Below, piece after piece: positions 1 to 11,362 of a DNA stretch of 64,000 nucleotides. The translations under genes and the position numbers were made by a program. Every line of letters starts with the position of its first letter. Position 1 is the first letter of the stretch. The notes below the pieces were generated by a model. The model worked only from the letters and a program-made list of their open reading frames with translations. It was not told the DNA's origin and made no database searches. The stretch is from Meconema thalassinum (lineage: Eukaryota; Arthropoda; Insecta; Orthoptera; Tettigoniidae), in NCBI GenBank assembly GCA_946902985.2, contig CAMPQE020000051.1, forward strand, positions 1,984,001 through 2,048,000, given 5' to 3'.

Positions 1-1420
1 GTCAGGTCCAAGCTCAAATTTCGAAAGAAAATATTTGCAACAGCAAATAAACATATCGATGTTGAGAGAAAAAACATATGTGTTGGCAAGACTGGAGAAA
101 ATATAAGAAAATCCAACTAACTATGCATAGAAATAATGTAAATTGCAGCTTACATTCTTGTAGGTCTTGATGTTAGAAGTCTGGACTGAACCAGATTATT
201 CAGTCTTCCTGTTGTCTGTCCCATTAGGCCGCATACTTATAATCTCGTATCGGCTTCCATTTTATACCCACAAGCTGTCTACACAGACGTAGTGGCGTTC
301 ATAATATCTTGCAGAAAAATGTTGGCAGCTTCAAAAGCTGAAGTGAAGTTGACAGGGGTCTGATCTGAACGATCCATGTTGAAAATAATTACCATGACCC
401 AACTGTGATATAATTAGTATTCTAGTACGCTCACAATCTTATTCAGCACAATTACGAATTCTGTTGAGTTGGTTGGGTAGAGCTTCTCACTCTTCAGGCC
501 ACACAAGGCAAACCTGTATTCCCATTATCGGCTTTTGAATTGTAATATGCAAGAATGGTATTAAGATTACTGACTTATCTTGGCTGGTCCAACGAACAAG
601 ACTAAATCTTGTCCCTAGACTGATATAAATAATCCAGCTATAAATGATTGTGGACTGTAGAAAGAATTATAGACAAAGTCTATCATATGTCCAAGTTGTA
701 GCGGTAAGAAATTACCAAGTGCCACAGACTTATTTCACCTCGGTGATAACATAGAATAGTTCGAAACTCACTTGAAATGTTTAACACTTTCAGTAACCAT
801 GTTCGGTAGAAAATTTCAAAGTCCACAGCTTGTGCTGTAAATCGAAGATTAAAGCAACCATGTGCTTGGCGATAGTAACGATGTTCGTAGATTGTCGAGA
901 GTTAAGCGGCTAGAGTGCTTACGTAAAGCAGCACGTACAAGGCAACGGAGTGCTGATGACGAAGTGAGCATACATGTGCCTGGGAGACACGCCTTATATA
1001 CTCCTCGGCTGGCCGGTTCGAGGTCAATGCGGAGAAAATGCTGAAACTAAAACAGCTCATAACTCAGCTTCCACTCGATCAATTTATTTGAAACAAACCT
1101 CATTCTTCTTCCCTAGTCCGTGCCAGTAATCCGATATAGGTTTCATGTTTCAAACTCATCGGAAAATATTTAGTGACATATAGCCTCGACTGTGATGCTC
1201 TCGTCCTACGTCACTTACCCACTTCTTGGCTGTCAAACCTTCGAAAAGCTTCTAAGAAGGTTCGGCGCGCGCTATTCAAACATCCCATTCTGGACTTATC
1301 ATCGTGGCCTGTTCCCTCAAATCTAGGCTCACGGCTTGTACCCTTCAATCTAGGCAACTGGATTTGGGCACAGTACCCGTTCTTCGAACGGTCTACGTTG
1401 TTAACACCAGATATTATCAA
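1..1420. other. no recognisable gene
   Basis: I see no coding signal, RNA gene or mobile element here. Open frames are under 85 codons and overlap on opposite strands, as expected by chance. Confidence 0.6.
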
Positions 1421-1429
1421 TTGAGCTAC

Positions 1430-1835
1430 TGTTGCAAAGGTTAGCGGTTTGTTATTCCTTCATAGGTTTATCAGAACGAAGTTAGTTTTCTGGGAATTTC
1501 ACACACTGTTAATTTAAGGGCCTTAAAATGTGGTTTTCGGAGACCCCTTATAGACTCCGGAATTTTGTGTCTCACTTGAGAAGCGCAACATATGCTTTGG
1601 TCTTCCTCCTAGGATAATTTTTATATTTCGCCTATTTTAGCACGAATTTTGAGAAGTTTTCTCCTATATCCACCCTTCTACTGTATGAAAAGTACAGTAA
1701 AGAGTTTTGTAAATGATTGGTGTATTTACTCTCATGGATTCCTTACCTAATTTTACGATGCACCAAGCATCCGAACACGAGTTATAGGCGTACATAAAGG
1801 TACACAGATAAACAGACATACAATTCTATTGTCTA
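1430..1835 (+). repeat. dispersed repeat X, unit a
   Basis: This unit aligns by eye with two further units at about 2220-2580 and 2640-3285. Shared landmarks are a CTGGGAATTTC-like block, then TTTAAGGGCCTTAAAATG, and a distal block with a TTTTACGATGCACCAAGCA-like stretch, CGAGTTATA and an ACAGA-rich tail. The (ACAGA/CAGACAAA)n tail suggests a retrotransposed element, but no coding part is present. Identity between units is moderate, so they are old. Confidence 0.55.
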
Positions 1836-2219
1836 CAACATATCACCCAGATATCCAAATATGGGTATTTCTACCACACAGTATGAAACAAAATCATCCT
1901 TACGATGAACCCGTAAGTTGATCACAAAAAAAAAGACTTCCTGACGTGAAATAAAATTGATAGCCTTGTAGATAAAACGCAATACACGTCACATAAGAAC
2001 TGACCCTCTACGTTGTATTAGGTCCCCATACACAGGAAGACCCCTTTCATAAATTATTAAGGCTTGTGGTGGATGAAAATTCAGGTTCTCCAGTCTCAAA
2101 TGGCCCAAATTCCTCAAAGCCGCCAAAAAATGCTGATTCAATTCAGGAATTTTTGAAAATAATATTGCTGTTTGGAGATATGACCTTCTGTACTATATGT
2201 CGCACGTGAAATTCGCTTG

Positions 2220-2580
2220 AAAAAATTCTAGTTTACCCCTTAACCCCCTTAATTGCATTGAAGAATTATACAGTCTAAGTTGGTTCCGTGATAACCTTAT
2301 AGCCATTTGCAAACTTTATCAGAAATGTAATAAATGGAGTGATATTGCTTCTTACAGAAATAGATGGGATGTTGGATGTCACCCCTTGAGATAACGTTGT
2401 CATGGATACCGACTTGCATTCCTTCATTAGTTTGTTATATTAAATTAAATTAGTTACCTGGAAATATTTCAGAAACTGTTGGTTTTAGAGCCTTATAATG
2501 TAGTATTCGAGGACCACTTAGGGGCCCCGAGTTCTATTTCTGGCACCGAGGGGCTTTGTCCCGTCGTTGTACGCCATAAT
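2220..2580 (+). repeat. dispersed repeat X, unit b
   Basis: This is a direct partial copy of the unit at 2640-3285. Both run through a CCCCTTAA stretch, TTGGTTCCGTGATAACCTT, CATTTGCAAA, CTTACAG.AATAGATGG, CTTGCATTC.TTCATTAGTTT and the CTGGGAATAT block in the same order. It ends before the distal ACAGA tail, so it is truncated. It has no coding capacity. Confidence 0.6.
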
Positions 2581-2639
2581 ATAATAATAATAATATAATA
2601 TAGGCATAGGAATATAATAGACCTGCCGTACCACACCTG

Positions 2640-3285
2640 CAGGTCTAAATCACGTGAAAAAATTCTAGAGTACCCTTTGACCCCCTTAAGCGCATTATAC
2701 GTATTGATGAATGTTACAGCTTAACTTGGTTCCGTGATAACCTTCTAGCCATTTGCAAAACATTCACACTATTGTAATTAATGGAATTTCATTGCGTCTT
2801 ACAGCAATAGATGGACCTCTGAGAATCTGTTGCCATGGTTACCGGCTTGCATTCGTTCATTAGTTTATTAAATGAAACTAGTTGTCTGGGAATATCTCAA
2901 AACAGTGGTTTTAGGGCCCTTATGATGTTGTCTCTCACAATGAGGGGCTGAAAATGAGCTTTGTCTCGTCCCTCTACGCCTATTTAAGCATGTATTTCAA
3001 GGGAGTAGGCCCCCTTTTATGATAGGTACGGAGAGGAGTTACATCAATGATTAGTGTTGTGCCTCTGATGGATATCTGCACCAAATTTTACGTTGATACA
3101 CCCAGCCGTTCTCGAGTTATAAGGGAACATAATTGTCCGCAGACAAACAAACAAACAAACAAACAGACAACAATTAATTTCGCGAGCATCCATCATAAAA
3201 CAGTCTGAAACGAGTAAATAACTCAAATTTCCGTAGAGGTTCACAAAAAACAGACAAACATTCATTTTTATATAGAGATATACTG
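2640..3285 (+). repeat. dispersed repeat X, unit c (longest copy)
   Basis: This is the longest of the three related units. It carries the full order of shared blocks and ends in a (CAGACAAA)n-like tail at about 3137-3170 followed by AT-rich DNA ending in ATATAGAGATATA. The adjacent 3290-3690 stretch ends in a similar (ACAGACAG)n tail with ATATTAGTATGA, which looks like the 3' end of another copy of the same or a related retro-derived family. Confidence 0.55.
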
Positions 3286-4346
3286 CACCGCTTGGCGTCG
3301 ACTACGTTTTATAGCACACATTTTGGTTTTACTCGTTAACCGTTGGAGATACACGAAAAGTGGTCAGGACCTTTCTGATAGATTATTAACTTTTAAAGCT
3401 CAGATTAGCCATCAAAAGTTTGCTATTTCTTAGCGTTCTCTTTTTATTTTAATTGGGAATATGAAATTTTGAAATCAAAGGGTGTAGTGACGTCACTAAA
3501 ATGGTCGCCATTTTTAAATTGTGCAAAATATCGAAATCAAATGTAGCCTATAAGTAAACCTGGTAAATTAGCTACTTCCATGCAAAATTTCGTTTAAATC
3601 ATACCAGTGCTTCTTGCGTGATTAAGTAACAGACAGACAGACAGATAGACACGCACCATCTCATTTTTATATATTAGTATGATTTGCAAGTATTTACACA
3701 TTATCCAGAATTTAAACGCGAATATCTTATAACGGCAACCAGTTGAAGGACTTCCGATGCAAAAAAAAATAGTCTACCATGTTTGATACCAGTTGCCTAT
3801 CCATATTCTCAAGCGTCATCGCACTGATCAACTACGAAATGCACTTAAAAGTCGATAGTACCAGGCTCATAGACACACGTCCTCTGCGATTGAAAAAGAT
3901 GTCCCCTTTTATTAGCCCTTATCTGGGTCTGCTGGACCCAGTTGCCGTTACTTTTGACTAACGGCATTATGGAATCTTTCGCCATGCAAGAACAGATATT
4001 CCATTAATTGGATCATTTTCATCCATTAAACAATGACAAAATATTTTTTGCAATTTGAGCCCACAGATAAGCCTGCGTTTCAAAGTACAAATTTCGGTCT
4101 CGTGTACGGTACTTAACCGGGCAAGTGGGGTCCGTTTGACCCTTTATAGTTGTGCGATATTCAACCGGCTTTTTGTAAGCATAATGCATGATTAATACGC
4201 GATTCAATGGGCCTCAAATTAGCAGGAGTGTTTTAGCTGGCAGTATCGACAGAGTGACTAGGGGTATCCTCGCCTATGTTATTCAGGATGAGACAATTTC
4301 ATTTTAAGGTAGTGTTTCTCTGACAGGTGTCTTTGAGTTGCAACTT
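3286..4346. other. non-coding; retro-repeat tail, otherwise nothing seen
   Basis: The first 400 bases end in an (ACAGACAG)n stretch at about 3630-3650 and a TTTTTATATATTAGTATGA terminus, typical of interspersed-repeat 3' ends in this window. Beyond 3700 I see no gene or repeat I can name. Confidence 0.45.
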
Positions 4347-5003
4347 CTAAAATTGTATAGCTTGACTTTTAGAATGATTAATGCCAGATACTTCTATGGA
4401 GGTAGGAATTACGGGAAGACCTCGTTTGTCAATTAACGACCTTGACACGAAGTCGTGTGTGGCGGCGTATTCCAGAAGACCTCTGGCTCGAATCCAATCA
4501 CCAAACCAATCTTGTATGTCCACTTGAAGTGTGGATAAAAGTACCTGGGCACTGCGCCAAGATTGAGAATATTGAACCAAACAGGAAGCATTAGACCTTT
4601 CAGCGTCATCACTTTGTTTTGAGGTGGAAGGTGAGGTGGCTGATGACTTCGGATTCTCGTGACGATGTAGCGAAGTGTGATGCGGCTTTTGGCAATGGAA
4701 ACAATATCTGGTGGATTGGCAATTAGACGCAGAATGTTGACGCGAAAGACAATTAAAACAACGATGATGTTGGGCAATGAGCTTTCTCCTATCGTCGATA
4801 GTGAGTGCTCGAAAAGAATCGCAAATGCAAAGCGTGGGATTACGGACAATGTAGACATTTTGGAACATTATTGGGCATGTTGTGTATTTCGCCTTGACAA
4901 TTGAATTCAGGGGAGATGGTTTGTCGATTTTTGAAGACCTGAACCAATAGCCACTTGATGGAGCGCTCAATCTAGGAGCGAAGGAAACACGACAAGAGCC
5001 CAC
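4347..5003 (-). pseudogene. BEL/Pao retrotransposon gag-protease fragment
   Basis: A 218-codon open frame encodes two retroviral-type zinc knuckles in tandem. The first is CFNCLSRQHSASNC (C-x2-C-x4-H-x4-C); the second is the CFHCQKPHHTSLH variant, a knuckle pair characteristic of BEL/Pao Gag. Downstream, residues ~150-218 (WFGDWIRARGLLEYAATHDFVSRSLI) resemble the start of the BEL-type aspartic protease domain (DUF1758/A17), where a D-S/T-G-like active site is expected. Here the aligned position reads EYAATHDF, so the catalytic motif is lost. Reverse transcriptase, RNase H and integrase are absent. A second, unrelated-in-position BEL/Pao scrap lies at 62979-63221 on the other strand. I read this as a dead fragment. 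Confidence 0.75.
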
Positions 5004-5245
5004 TGATGAGCCAGCTTGGTTTTGTTAGGTCAAACCCCACACATGACACTGCATAAAACTAGAAAAAATTGCTGAGTTTTAATTCTTTGGCGTGAAAGCC
5101 AACATTCCATCCTTTTGGAAGCCTTTATGGGGAGGTTAAAGTTGCTTGAGCTCTTAGCTCTCGCAGTAAAGAGGTGCATGTGCGCTTAATAAGAAGAGAG
5201 GTAGTGCACAGTTTGCTACTCCTGACACGGACACCAAGAGTACGT

Positions 5246-7335
5246 TGATGAGCCAGAAAAACCTACTTCACAGAGGGGAAATGTGGAGGAGAGGACAGGG
5301 AAGCATTAGAAAGGGGCTTCCGACAAGATACTACTCCGGAGGTCAACCGTTGGCTTGATGAGCGTTACTCGAGTGCTGATCACCCGAGGAGATAACAAAA
5401 ATAAAATACCCTACAGCTAGCCTTAGATGTTACTAAAGGGCGAATACAGGATACTAGATATTTCTACGTAAATGTATAACCTAAAAATTCTAAGAAGCGA
5501 CGAGTTTCCACGAGGCTATTCGTATTTACGGTCGTAACGGCAACTACATTCTCCACTCTCCCGATTGTTACGAGGATCTTTCTGCCATGATAATAACAAT
5601 GATTGTAGCCTTGAGGGGGTGGAACAGGTAGGTCATCTGTCGATAAAGATAGAGTTATCAGAATATTACACGAAACTCGCCGTTCGGTCAGGGCTACGGA
5701 CCCTCGTTTTAAAAGCAGTGAAGCTTTTGAGTGTCAATTCATATCTATACTCGGGGATTGGATTAAATTGTATACTCACCACATTATTTATCGATCTTTC
5801 CTTGACGTTCTCGAATATTCCTATCTTTATAGGAATTGCGCGTGACTTTAAAATTGCGCTTTTACTAGCCTGTAGATCAAACACAAAGGCGCTTGTAATA
5901 ACGGCTTGTGACGGTTATTTCTGCAGTTAAAAATGACGCCATGGCAGGTATTGGCAGCTAATAACACACGTAGGAGGAAGGCCGTTTAATTCGCGAGAAA
6001 TCAACCGCATATAACTCTTGACAAAAAAAACTGAGTGCTCAGATATACGGTATTTGTGGGGACAAATTTGAATTCTTACACGTCAGGTCCTAGGCAACGG
6101 TTTTAATAATACTCGGTACTACAATGCGGTCCGTGTATAAGATACCTATGTCATTTTCCATCGCCTTGCTCGGCATAATTTAATCTCTCGCTTTTTACGA
6201 ATTTTTCCGACGAGGCTTTAAATGAAACTCTTATCTAGTCTTCCCTATCGGTGAGATGAATGATGTTATAATTTGTTTCCCAATCGCTTTGAATCTGACA
6301 TAGTAAACCGAGGCTTTGTTACAGCCTTCCCATATGTTCTGCAAACTGAAAGCCAAATCGGATTTTTCTTTTTCTGGTTAGGTCCTTGCTATGTCCTCGT
6401 ATGTTGATTGGGACAGATACATCTAAATTACAGGCTTCGAGGCTACTAATCTCTTGCTGAATCAGTCGAGTTTTAGGGATTATAGGCAATTCAACTCAAC
6501 ATGGACTCCAATAGTTACTATTTTCAATTTTATGTGTGGTTGTGAGATGTCTGATAACCTGTGTCATTGTGAAGGCTTTACTTGAGTATAAGTGGAGACA
6601 CGTACCTTCTTTTAGAGATATGCTCTTATTTATTTTAATACGTTTATGACTAGAGAGTTTAAAGAGGGAGGGCTTTGGGGAGGGGGAATATACACACTGT
6701 TTACAAACTAAGCTAGTAGGAATAATATCAATTAGACAGTTCTTAATCACCCTCCTTCACTCATTCATTCATCCTTCTACTTAGTCATACATTTTATCAT
6801 TGCATGTTCTTACTTACATTACACTTAACCAAAATACAGAAATGCACTTCATATAACATATCATTGTTCTTCGGACAAACAAACATCGACTAGAGAGGTG
6901 TTCTCACACGTAGGGGACCTCCATAAAGGGCCTAAGCTTTCAAGAAGGATGGCTGTAGGTTCGTTACCCGGGAGGTGCAGATTCAGGTTAAACCTCCTCC
7001 GTAACAGCTGCTTGAGAGGCTCACAGGCCTCTTCGGCCTCTCGTGGCAGTGTAACATCCTGAGTGTTAACGTATTCATCTCACTCTTTCAGGACCGGGTT
7101 CGAATACTTATGCGGTGTCTCTGCATCGGACCGGTGAGGAGCCTCTATAACTAAGGCGAGGTAAAGGATGGTGTTTTGTTGTCTTGCAGGCCAAATATGA
7201 CTCTGTTAGAGATGCCAGATATCCCCAGGGCTAATTTAATTTCCAGAAGACTTTACTTTCATTCTTTTTGTATCCTACTGAGGGTTTATTATCAAGGAGG
7301 AGGGCCCTAAGAACGAGAGTAGCTCTAGGTGAGGC
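5246..7335. repeat. R1 repeat, copy 1 (paralogue of 49807-51862)
   Basis: About 2.1 kb aligns collinearly with 49807-51862. Shared landmarks include CAAGATACTACTCCGGAGGT, GAAGCGACGAGTTTCCACGA, CACGTCAGGTCCTAGGCAAC, GAGGCTCACAGGCCTCTTCG and AAGGAGGAGGGCCCTAAG. Similarity stops sharply after the GAGGCTTGC at about 7335. A 121-codon frame at 5565-5930 starts at TTG and overlaps an antisense frame, so I do not call it coding. R1 is non-coding as far as I can see, and its class is unknown. Confidence 0.8.
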
Positions 7336-7629
7336 TTGCTTACCCTGCTCAGGAGGCAGGGCCTTTCGGGAAGATACAGGACTATCGAGGAAGAAATTGT
7401 TCCGGAAATCCCTGGGGGGGGGGGGGGGGAGGGGTGTATCCAACTTAGGTCCTTAATCCCATAGGACTTTTCAGGCACTGTTACGAGGGGCAGATTACTA
7501 TAGGTTTCCTTCCCTCTGTAGAAATCAACCTGCAGGTCAAATGGCTGTCGCTTTCACGGGTGTCGGGTTAGTACCGGGAGGTTTTCCTCCTACTCGGAGG
7601 CTAGAGGAAGGATGCATCTTTGGAGAGAA

Positions 7630-7959
7630 GAGCTGGTGCAGAACAAGGGAAAGGGAGCTTCCGGCTCTTCAAGCTTCCCTCGGCAGCCGATCCCGAGAAG
7701 GCCAGCGGTCTGCTGCACCCAAGGAGAAGCGCCTTCCCAAGGCCAAGAAATCCGAGGCGAAAGCAGCCGCCAAGAAGGACATCTCCAAGAAACCCACCGA
7801 GAAGAAGCGTGCTGTGCACCTGCACCAAAGCCTAAGAAAGCTCTTTTCAAGTCTAAAACGGCAGCAAATGTGCAGACAAAAATAATTAAAGAACCTAAGC
7901 CTAAGAAGGCAGCCAATCCCAAGGCTTCGCCCAATAAGGCAGCTCCAAAGAAAAAATGA
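7630..7959 (+). pseudogene. histone H1 pseudogene, 5'-truncated
   Basis: Linker histone H1 compacts nucleosomes. The end of the winged-helix globular domain is recognisable as LVQNKGKGASGS, followed after a one-base shift by FKLPSAADPEKAS. After a second shift comes the lysine/alanine/proline tail (APKEKRLPKAKKSEAKAAAKK), and after a third APKPKKALFKSK continuing to NKAAPKKK and a TGA stop at 7957-7959. The N-terminal half of the globular domain is missing and at least three frameshifts are needed, so no functional H1 can be made. A histone-type 3' stem-loop follows 54 bases after the stop, so this is a remnant of a replication-dependent H1 gene, not a copy of a polyadenylated variant. Confidence 0.85.
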
Positions 7960-8012
7960 GAGATTCAGCGATTTTTACCATTCCTCTCACACTCTTCTCT
8001 GGGTGCCCAAAC

Positions 8013-8028
8013 GGCCCTCCTCAGGGCC
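8013..8028 (+). promoter_or_regulatory. histone mRNA 3' stem-loop (relic)
   Basis: GGCCCT-CCTC-AGGGCC forms the 6-bp stem and 4-base loop of the SLBP-binding histone 3' element. The usual loop is UUUC or UUUA-like; here it reads CCTC, so two loop bases are mutated while the stem is perfect. A purine-rich AAGAGAG at about 8043-8049 sits where the U7 snRNP-binding downstream element is expected. The position, 54 bases after the H1 stop, is normal for the family. Confidence 0.8.
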
Positions 8029-8256
8029 ATCAATCATATCCTAAGAGAGCATGAGACGAATACAGGTCCCTTCCTTTTCCAAAAAACAAAGCCAACCAGT
8101 AGAATGGAATGCTCGGTGGGATGAATAAAACGGGTGGGTGTGTAAAGTGGCTTAAGTCAAGAAAGGGCGATCTGCCTGCGCGTGATGTTATATTGTGGAC
8201 GGTTACGAAGTTATTGAGTTGTGTATTACGTGTTATATTCACATCGGCCAGATTTC

Positions 8257-9601
8257 GGGTGTGTAAAGTGCGTTATGTCCTTCCCGTGATGACTTACCAC
8301 ACTGAGCACTATTCAACACTTCATTCTGTGCGTGCAAAGAGCGATATGTCAGTTTGAGTGACTAAGCGCGTTACTCATTCGCGCTCTTCGTCAAGTTGCC
8401 CAACAATATTATTAATGAATTCTTACACCCAGCATCACTCATTATCATTGTGTGATAATTAAACTAAATTCCCGCCAACTGGAAGGTCACGTAGTCCATT
8501 GTCAATCGTCATTTCCCAGCTGTTCTGCTTGTTAGCTAGTGACATGCCCTGTTGCGGTACCTATTGCTTTGCTGACTGGAGATATTCACAGTGTATGTTA
8601 TGAGCTTAGTTAAAAAGCATTATATCTTCCAGAGCGGAACATATATTTTTATTAGCTTTAATGAGCATTGATCATAAGTTCCTAGTCCTTGGCCATGCCA
8701 GCCAAAAAGAGACTTATTTAAATATTCTTGCAGTTACACTACTTCCGACACGATTGGCTCTATGGCTCCAAAACATAGATTTTAGGTCCATTTGTCTGTT
8801 ATTTATACAAATTTTCACCATTTCACCAAACTTAACCAAACTACTTTACGTTCCGAGTATTGTTTCTTGCCTTTCAAGGCTTAAATGAGCCTAGATTGGT
8901 TCTTCTACTACAAATTCGATCCTTAAGTTTGGTTCAGTTCGGTGAAACGGTGTAGAGTTGTGCCGAAGGGCCTAAATACAGGGAATGGAGAGGTCTGTTT
9001 GAAATTTCAAGTGGACAGTGTTACCCGCAGGATTCCAAAGGATAACTAGGTAAAATCTGGTACAAATCGCAGAAACGGTGTATATTTAAATAAATAACAG
9101 ACAGACAAACCAACATTGAGTTTCATATTAGCCTATATAGGTGAGATGTGGGTGTGCAAAGTGTGTTAAGTCATTATGAGACACGTCGTGCTGTTTGGCT
9201 TCGTAACTATCGGTATGTGAATTTACATGGAATGTATTGTGACGAGTTATCCCATTGTTGTGATCAGTATTAGGCGCCTGAAGACATAATTCAAATTACT
9301 TATATTCTACAACTCCATTTAGTGCTTCGAAGGGGGCGTGGTGGCTCAGCGGTCTAGCTGTATGCCTCTCACCAAGGCGGTGCGGGTTCGATTCCCGGTC
9401 AATGCATGTGAGATTTTCAAAGTGAAATGCCATGTCCTGTGGTTTGGATTCCACGTAAAAAGAAGGTCCTCTGGCTCATGATCTCAAGATTAACGGTCAC
9501 GTTAAACTACAAGCTTCCTTCCTTTTAGTGCTTCGAGTTGAACTTTAAAACTTGATTTTCTCAAAACTTGTGAATTGTGACATAACGCACTTTACACACC
9601 C
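8257..9601. repeat. pair of perfect 23-bp inverted repeats with extra partial copies
   Basis: The 23 bases at 8257-8279 (beginning GGGTGTGTAAAGTGCGTTAT) recur exactly in reverse complement at 9579-9601. Imperfect direct copies lie at about 8129-8151 (GGGTGTGTAAAGTGGCTTAA) and 9149-9171 (GGGTGTGCAAAGTGTGTTAA). No coding sequence lies between them apart from a SINE insertion at 9331-9523. This could be the ends of a small non-autonomous DNA element or a dispersed regulatory-like repeat. No target-site duplication was evident next to the outer ends. Confidence 0.5.
9318..9536 (+). mobile_element. tRNA-derived SINE with 13-bp target-site duplication
   Basis: The 193-bp body (9331-9523) starts GGGGGCGTGGTGGCTCAGCG, with a pol III A-box-like GTGGCTCAGCGG and a B box GGTTCGATTCC at 9385-9395, and ends in a CTTCC-type tail. 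It is flanked by a perfect 13-bp direct repeat TTTAGTGCTTCGA (9318-9330 and 9524-9536). This is the signature of LINE-driven target-primed reverse transcription. The cloverleaf is not maintained, so it is a SINE and not a tRNA gene. Confidence 0.88.
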
Positions 9602-11362
9602 ATCCGCCCCTGGTCTCTAATACAAAGAAAGGATACATAGTCTCTCTCTCAAAACTTATGTGTTCTCCTCTTGTGTGTGATTTGCCCTGATGTTTGATCT
9701 CGTTCATGTTCGTGTCTGGGCATTGGGATGAAATGCTGCCTATACAGAGTGTGTTTAATGTGTAGGAGTGCTTTTCCTGTAATGTGTGGGACTGGATTGT
9801 GTGTGTGATAGCCTTATATAAGGGCATGAGGGATTGTAGGGGGCTGCAAGAGTGTGTTGGATTTCTCTGTTTGTCTAGTATGACTCCGGTGCTCTTTGTT
9901 CATTTTTGAATCCCGGATTAGTATGAATGTCGGCGTATGTAATTGTGTGTAAGGAGGGTTGTGAACGATATATAAGGGGTTGTTTTGGTTCTTGTCCAGG
10001 AGTGCATTGAACATGAAGGAGCTGGGGGGAGCTAAATCCTGGATCCTACTGAACGTAAATCGGGCGAGGTGCTATTCCACCAGTGGTTTGACCTAGCGGG
10101 CGTGTGTTCTCTTTGCGAGGGTTAAGCGGGGTTTGTGTTGATGCTTAGTATGGTTTGAAGGACATGGGGTAGGCGGTGTGAGTGTGGTGTATCAAGGGGC
10201 CGGGGAAATGTTTTGCACAGTGTTTTCATTCTAGTTTTTTTGTTGTTGTGGAGCGCGACAGGTATTGAGATCGTGTTAAACCGGTCTTATCTGCAAATTA
10301 ACCCCTGCGACTCCAATAAGTAGGGTACTCACTTGGGGTGTTCTCGTGGGGGAAACGACGCTTCAAATTCGTTAAGGATTTGCGCGTAGCGCCTGCAAGC
10401 AAGGTCACAGGGAAAGTCATCGTCAGCCCGCGAGCGGTGAGCGTGCATGTTGAATGCTGATTTGGAAATCGAACAGTTGGACGTGGGGACTGCAAGGTAA
10501 TGTGGATTACGAAGGCGAGAGGATGAAAGACTGGCTGACTTTAACATGCGAAATAAGTGAATAACGACCCATGGTCTATAGGAATTTGACTGTTAAATTG
10601 CAGTCGAGTAACAGGTCTGTGGTGAGAGGTTTGAGCGATGGGAATAAGGATAGCTCAAGCACACTCACCTTTGAGGTGAGGTCTTGAAGTCTAGAAGAGC
10701 TGCCGTTGGGCCCCGTGGGACTTCCGTCCCGATTCGGAGGGTGCACGCCGTCAGTCCCTCCTCCGGTCCGTCCGTGCAACTGGATCTGTTCGCCTCTTGG
10801 GATCCTTACTTATCTATTGGGAGTTGTGATCGTGAGGCAATGTTGCTTCACATGTAAGCAGTAACTGCGCTGTACAGTTTACTATTATGGAAATTGGATA
10901 AATTGGAGTTAAGGCCTAATTGAAGGCTGGGTCGTAAAAATATTCTTACTTAAACCGTGCCATTCATAGCTGGAACTCTCTACCTGCTACAATCTTAGAG
11001 CCTTCTACCAAACATAAAGGAGTGTTTAACCATTCAATGCTACGCCTGACTAGAGACGGTGCATTAGAACTTTTATTTCCCTCATATTCTCCATTCGCTC
11101 TTAGGTTCCAAGTTGATCCCTGACTTGTTCTGGCATCTGATGGACATGATGCAGTACTTCTTGAAATTGTATTTTTTCTTCCAGAAGTAACTAACAGATC
11201 ACTTTGAGAAAATTTTCGTACTCCTGACCGTTTGCCTGGTTTAAAGATGTTGTGTATACGGAGTTTAATTTGTCTAATTTGTTTAATTTGACTTCGCAAA
11301 AGTTTATGATTATATCGACCGCCAGAAACTCTTCTCAATACTCCATGAACGAGGTGTGTATT
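9602..11362. other. non-coding, nothing assigned
   Basis: The stretch is G/T-rich with several short open frames, none recognisable. At about 10950-11100 the plus strand reads an AIHSWNSLPATILEP-like peptide, faintly like the C-terminus of some LINE open reading frames, but it is too short to assign. Confidence 0.4.

Noticed and set aside
5565..5930. 121-codon open frame as a gene
   Set aside because: It starts at TTG, overlaps an antisense frame, lies inside repeat R1, and has no recognisable motif.
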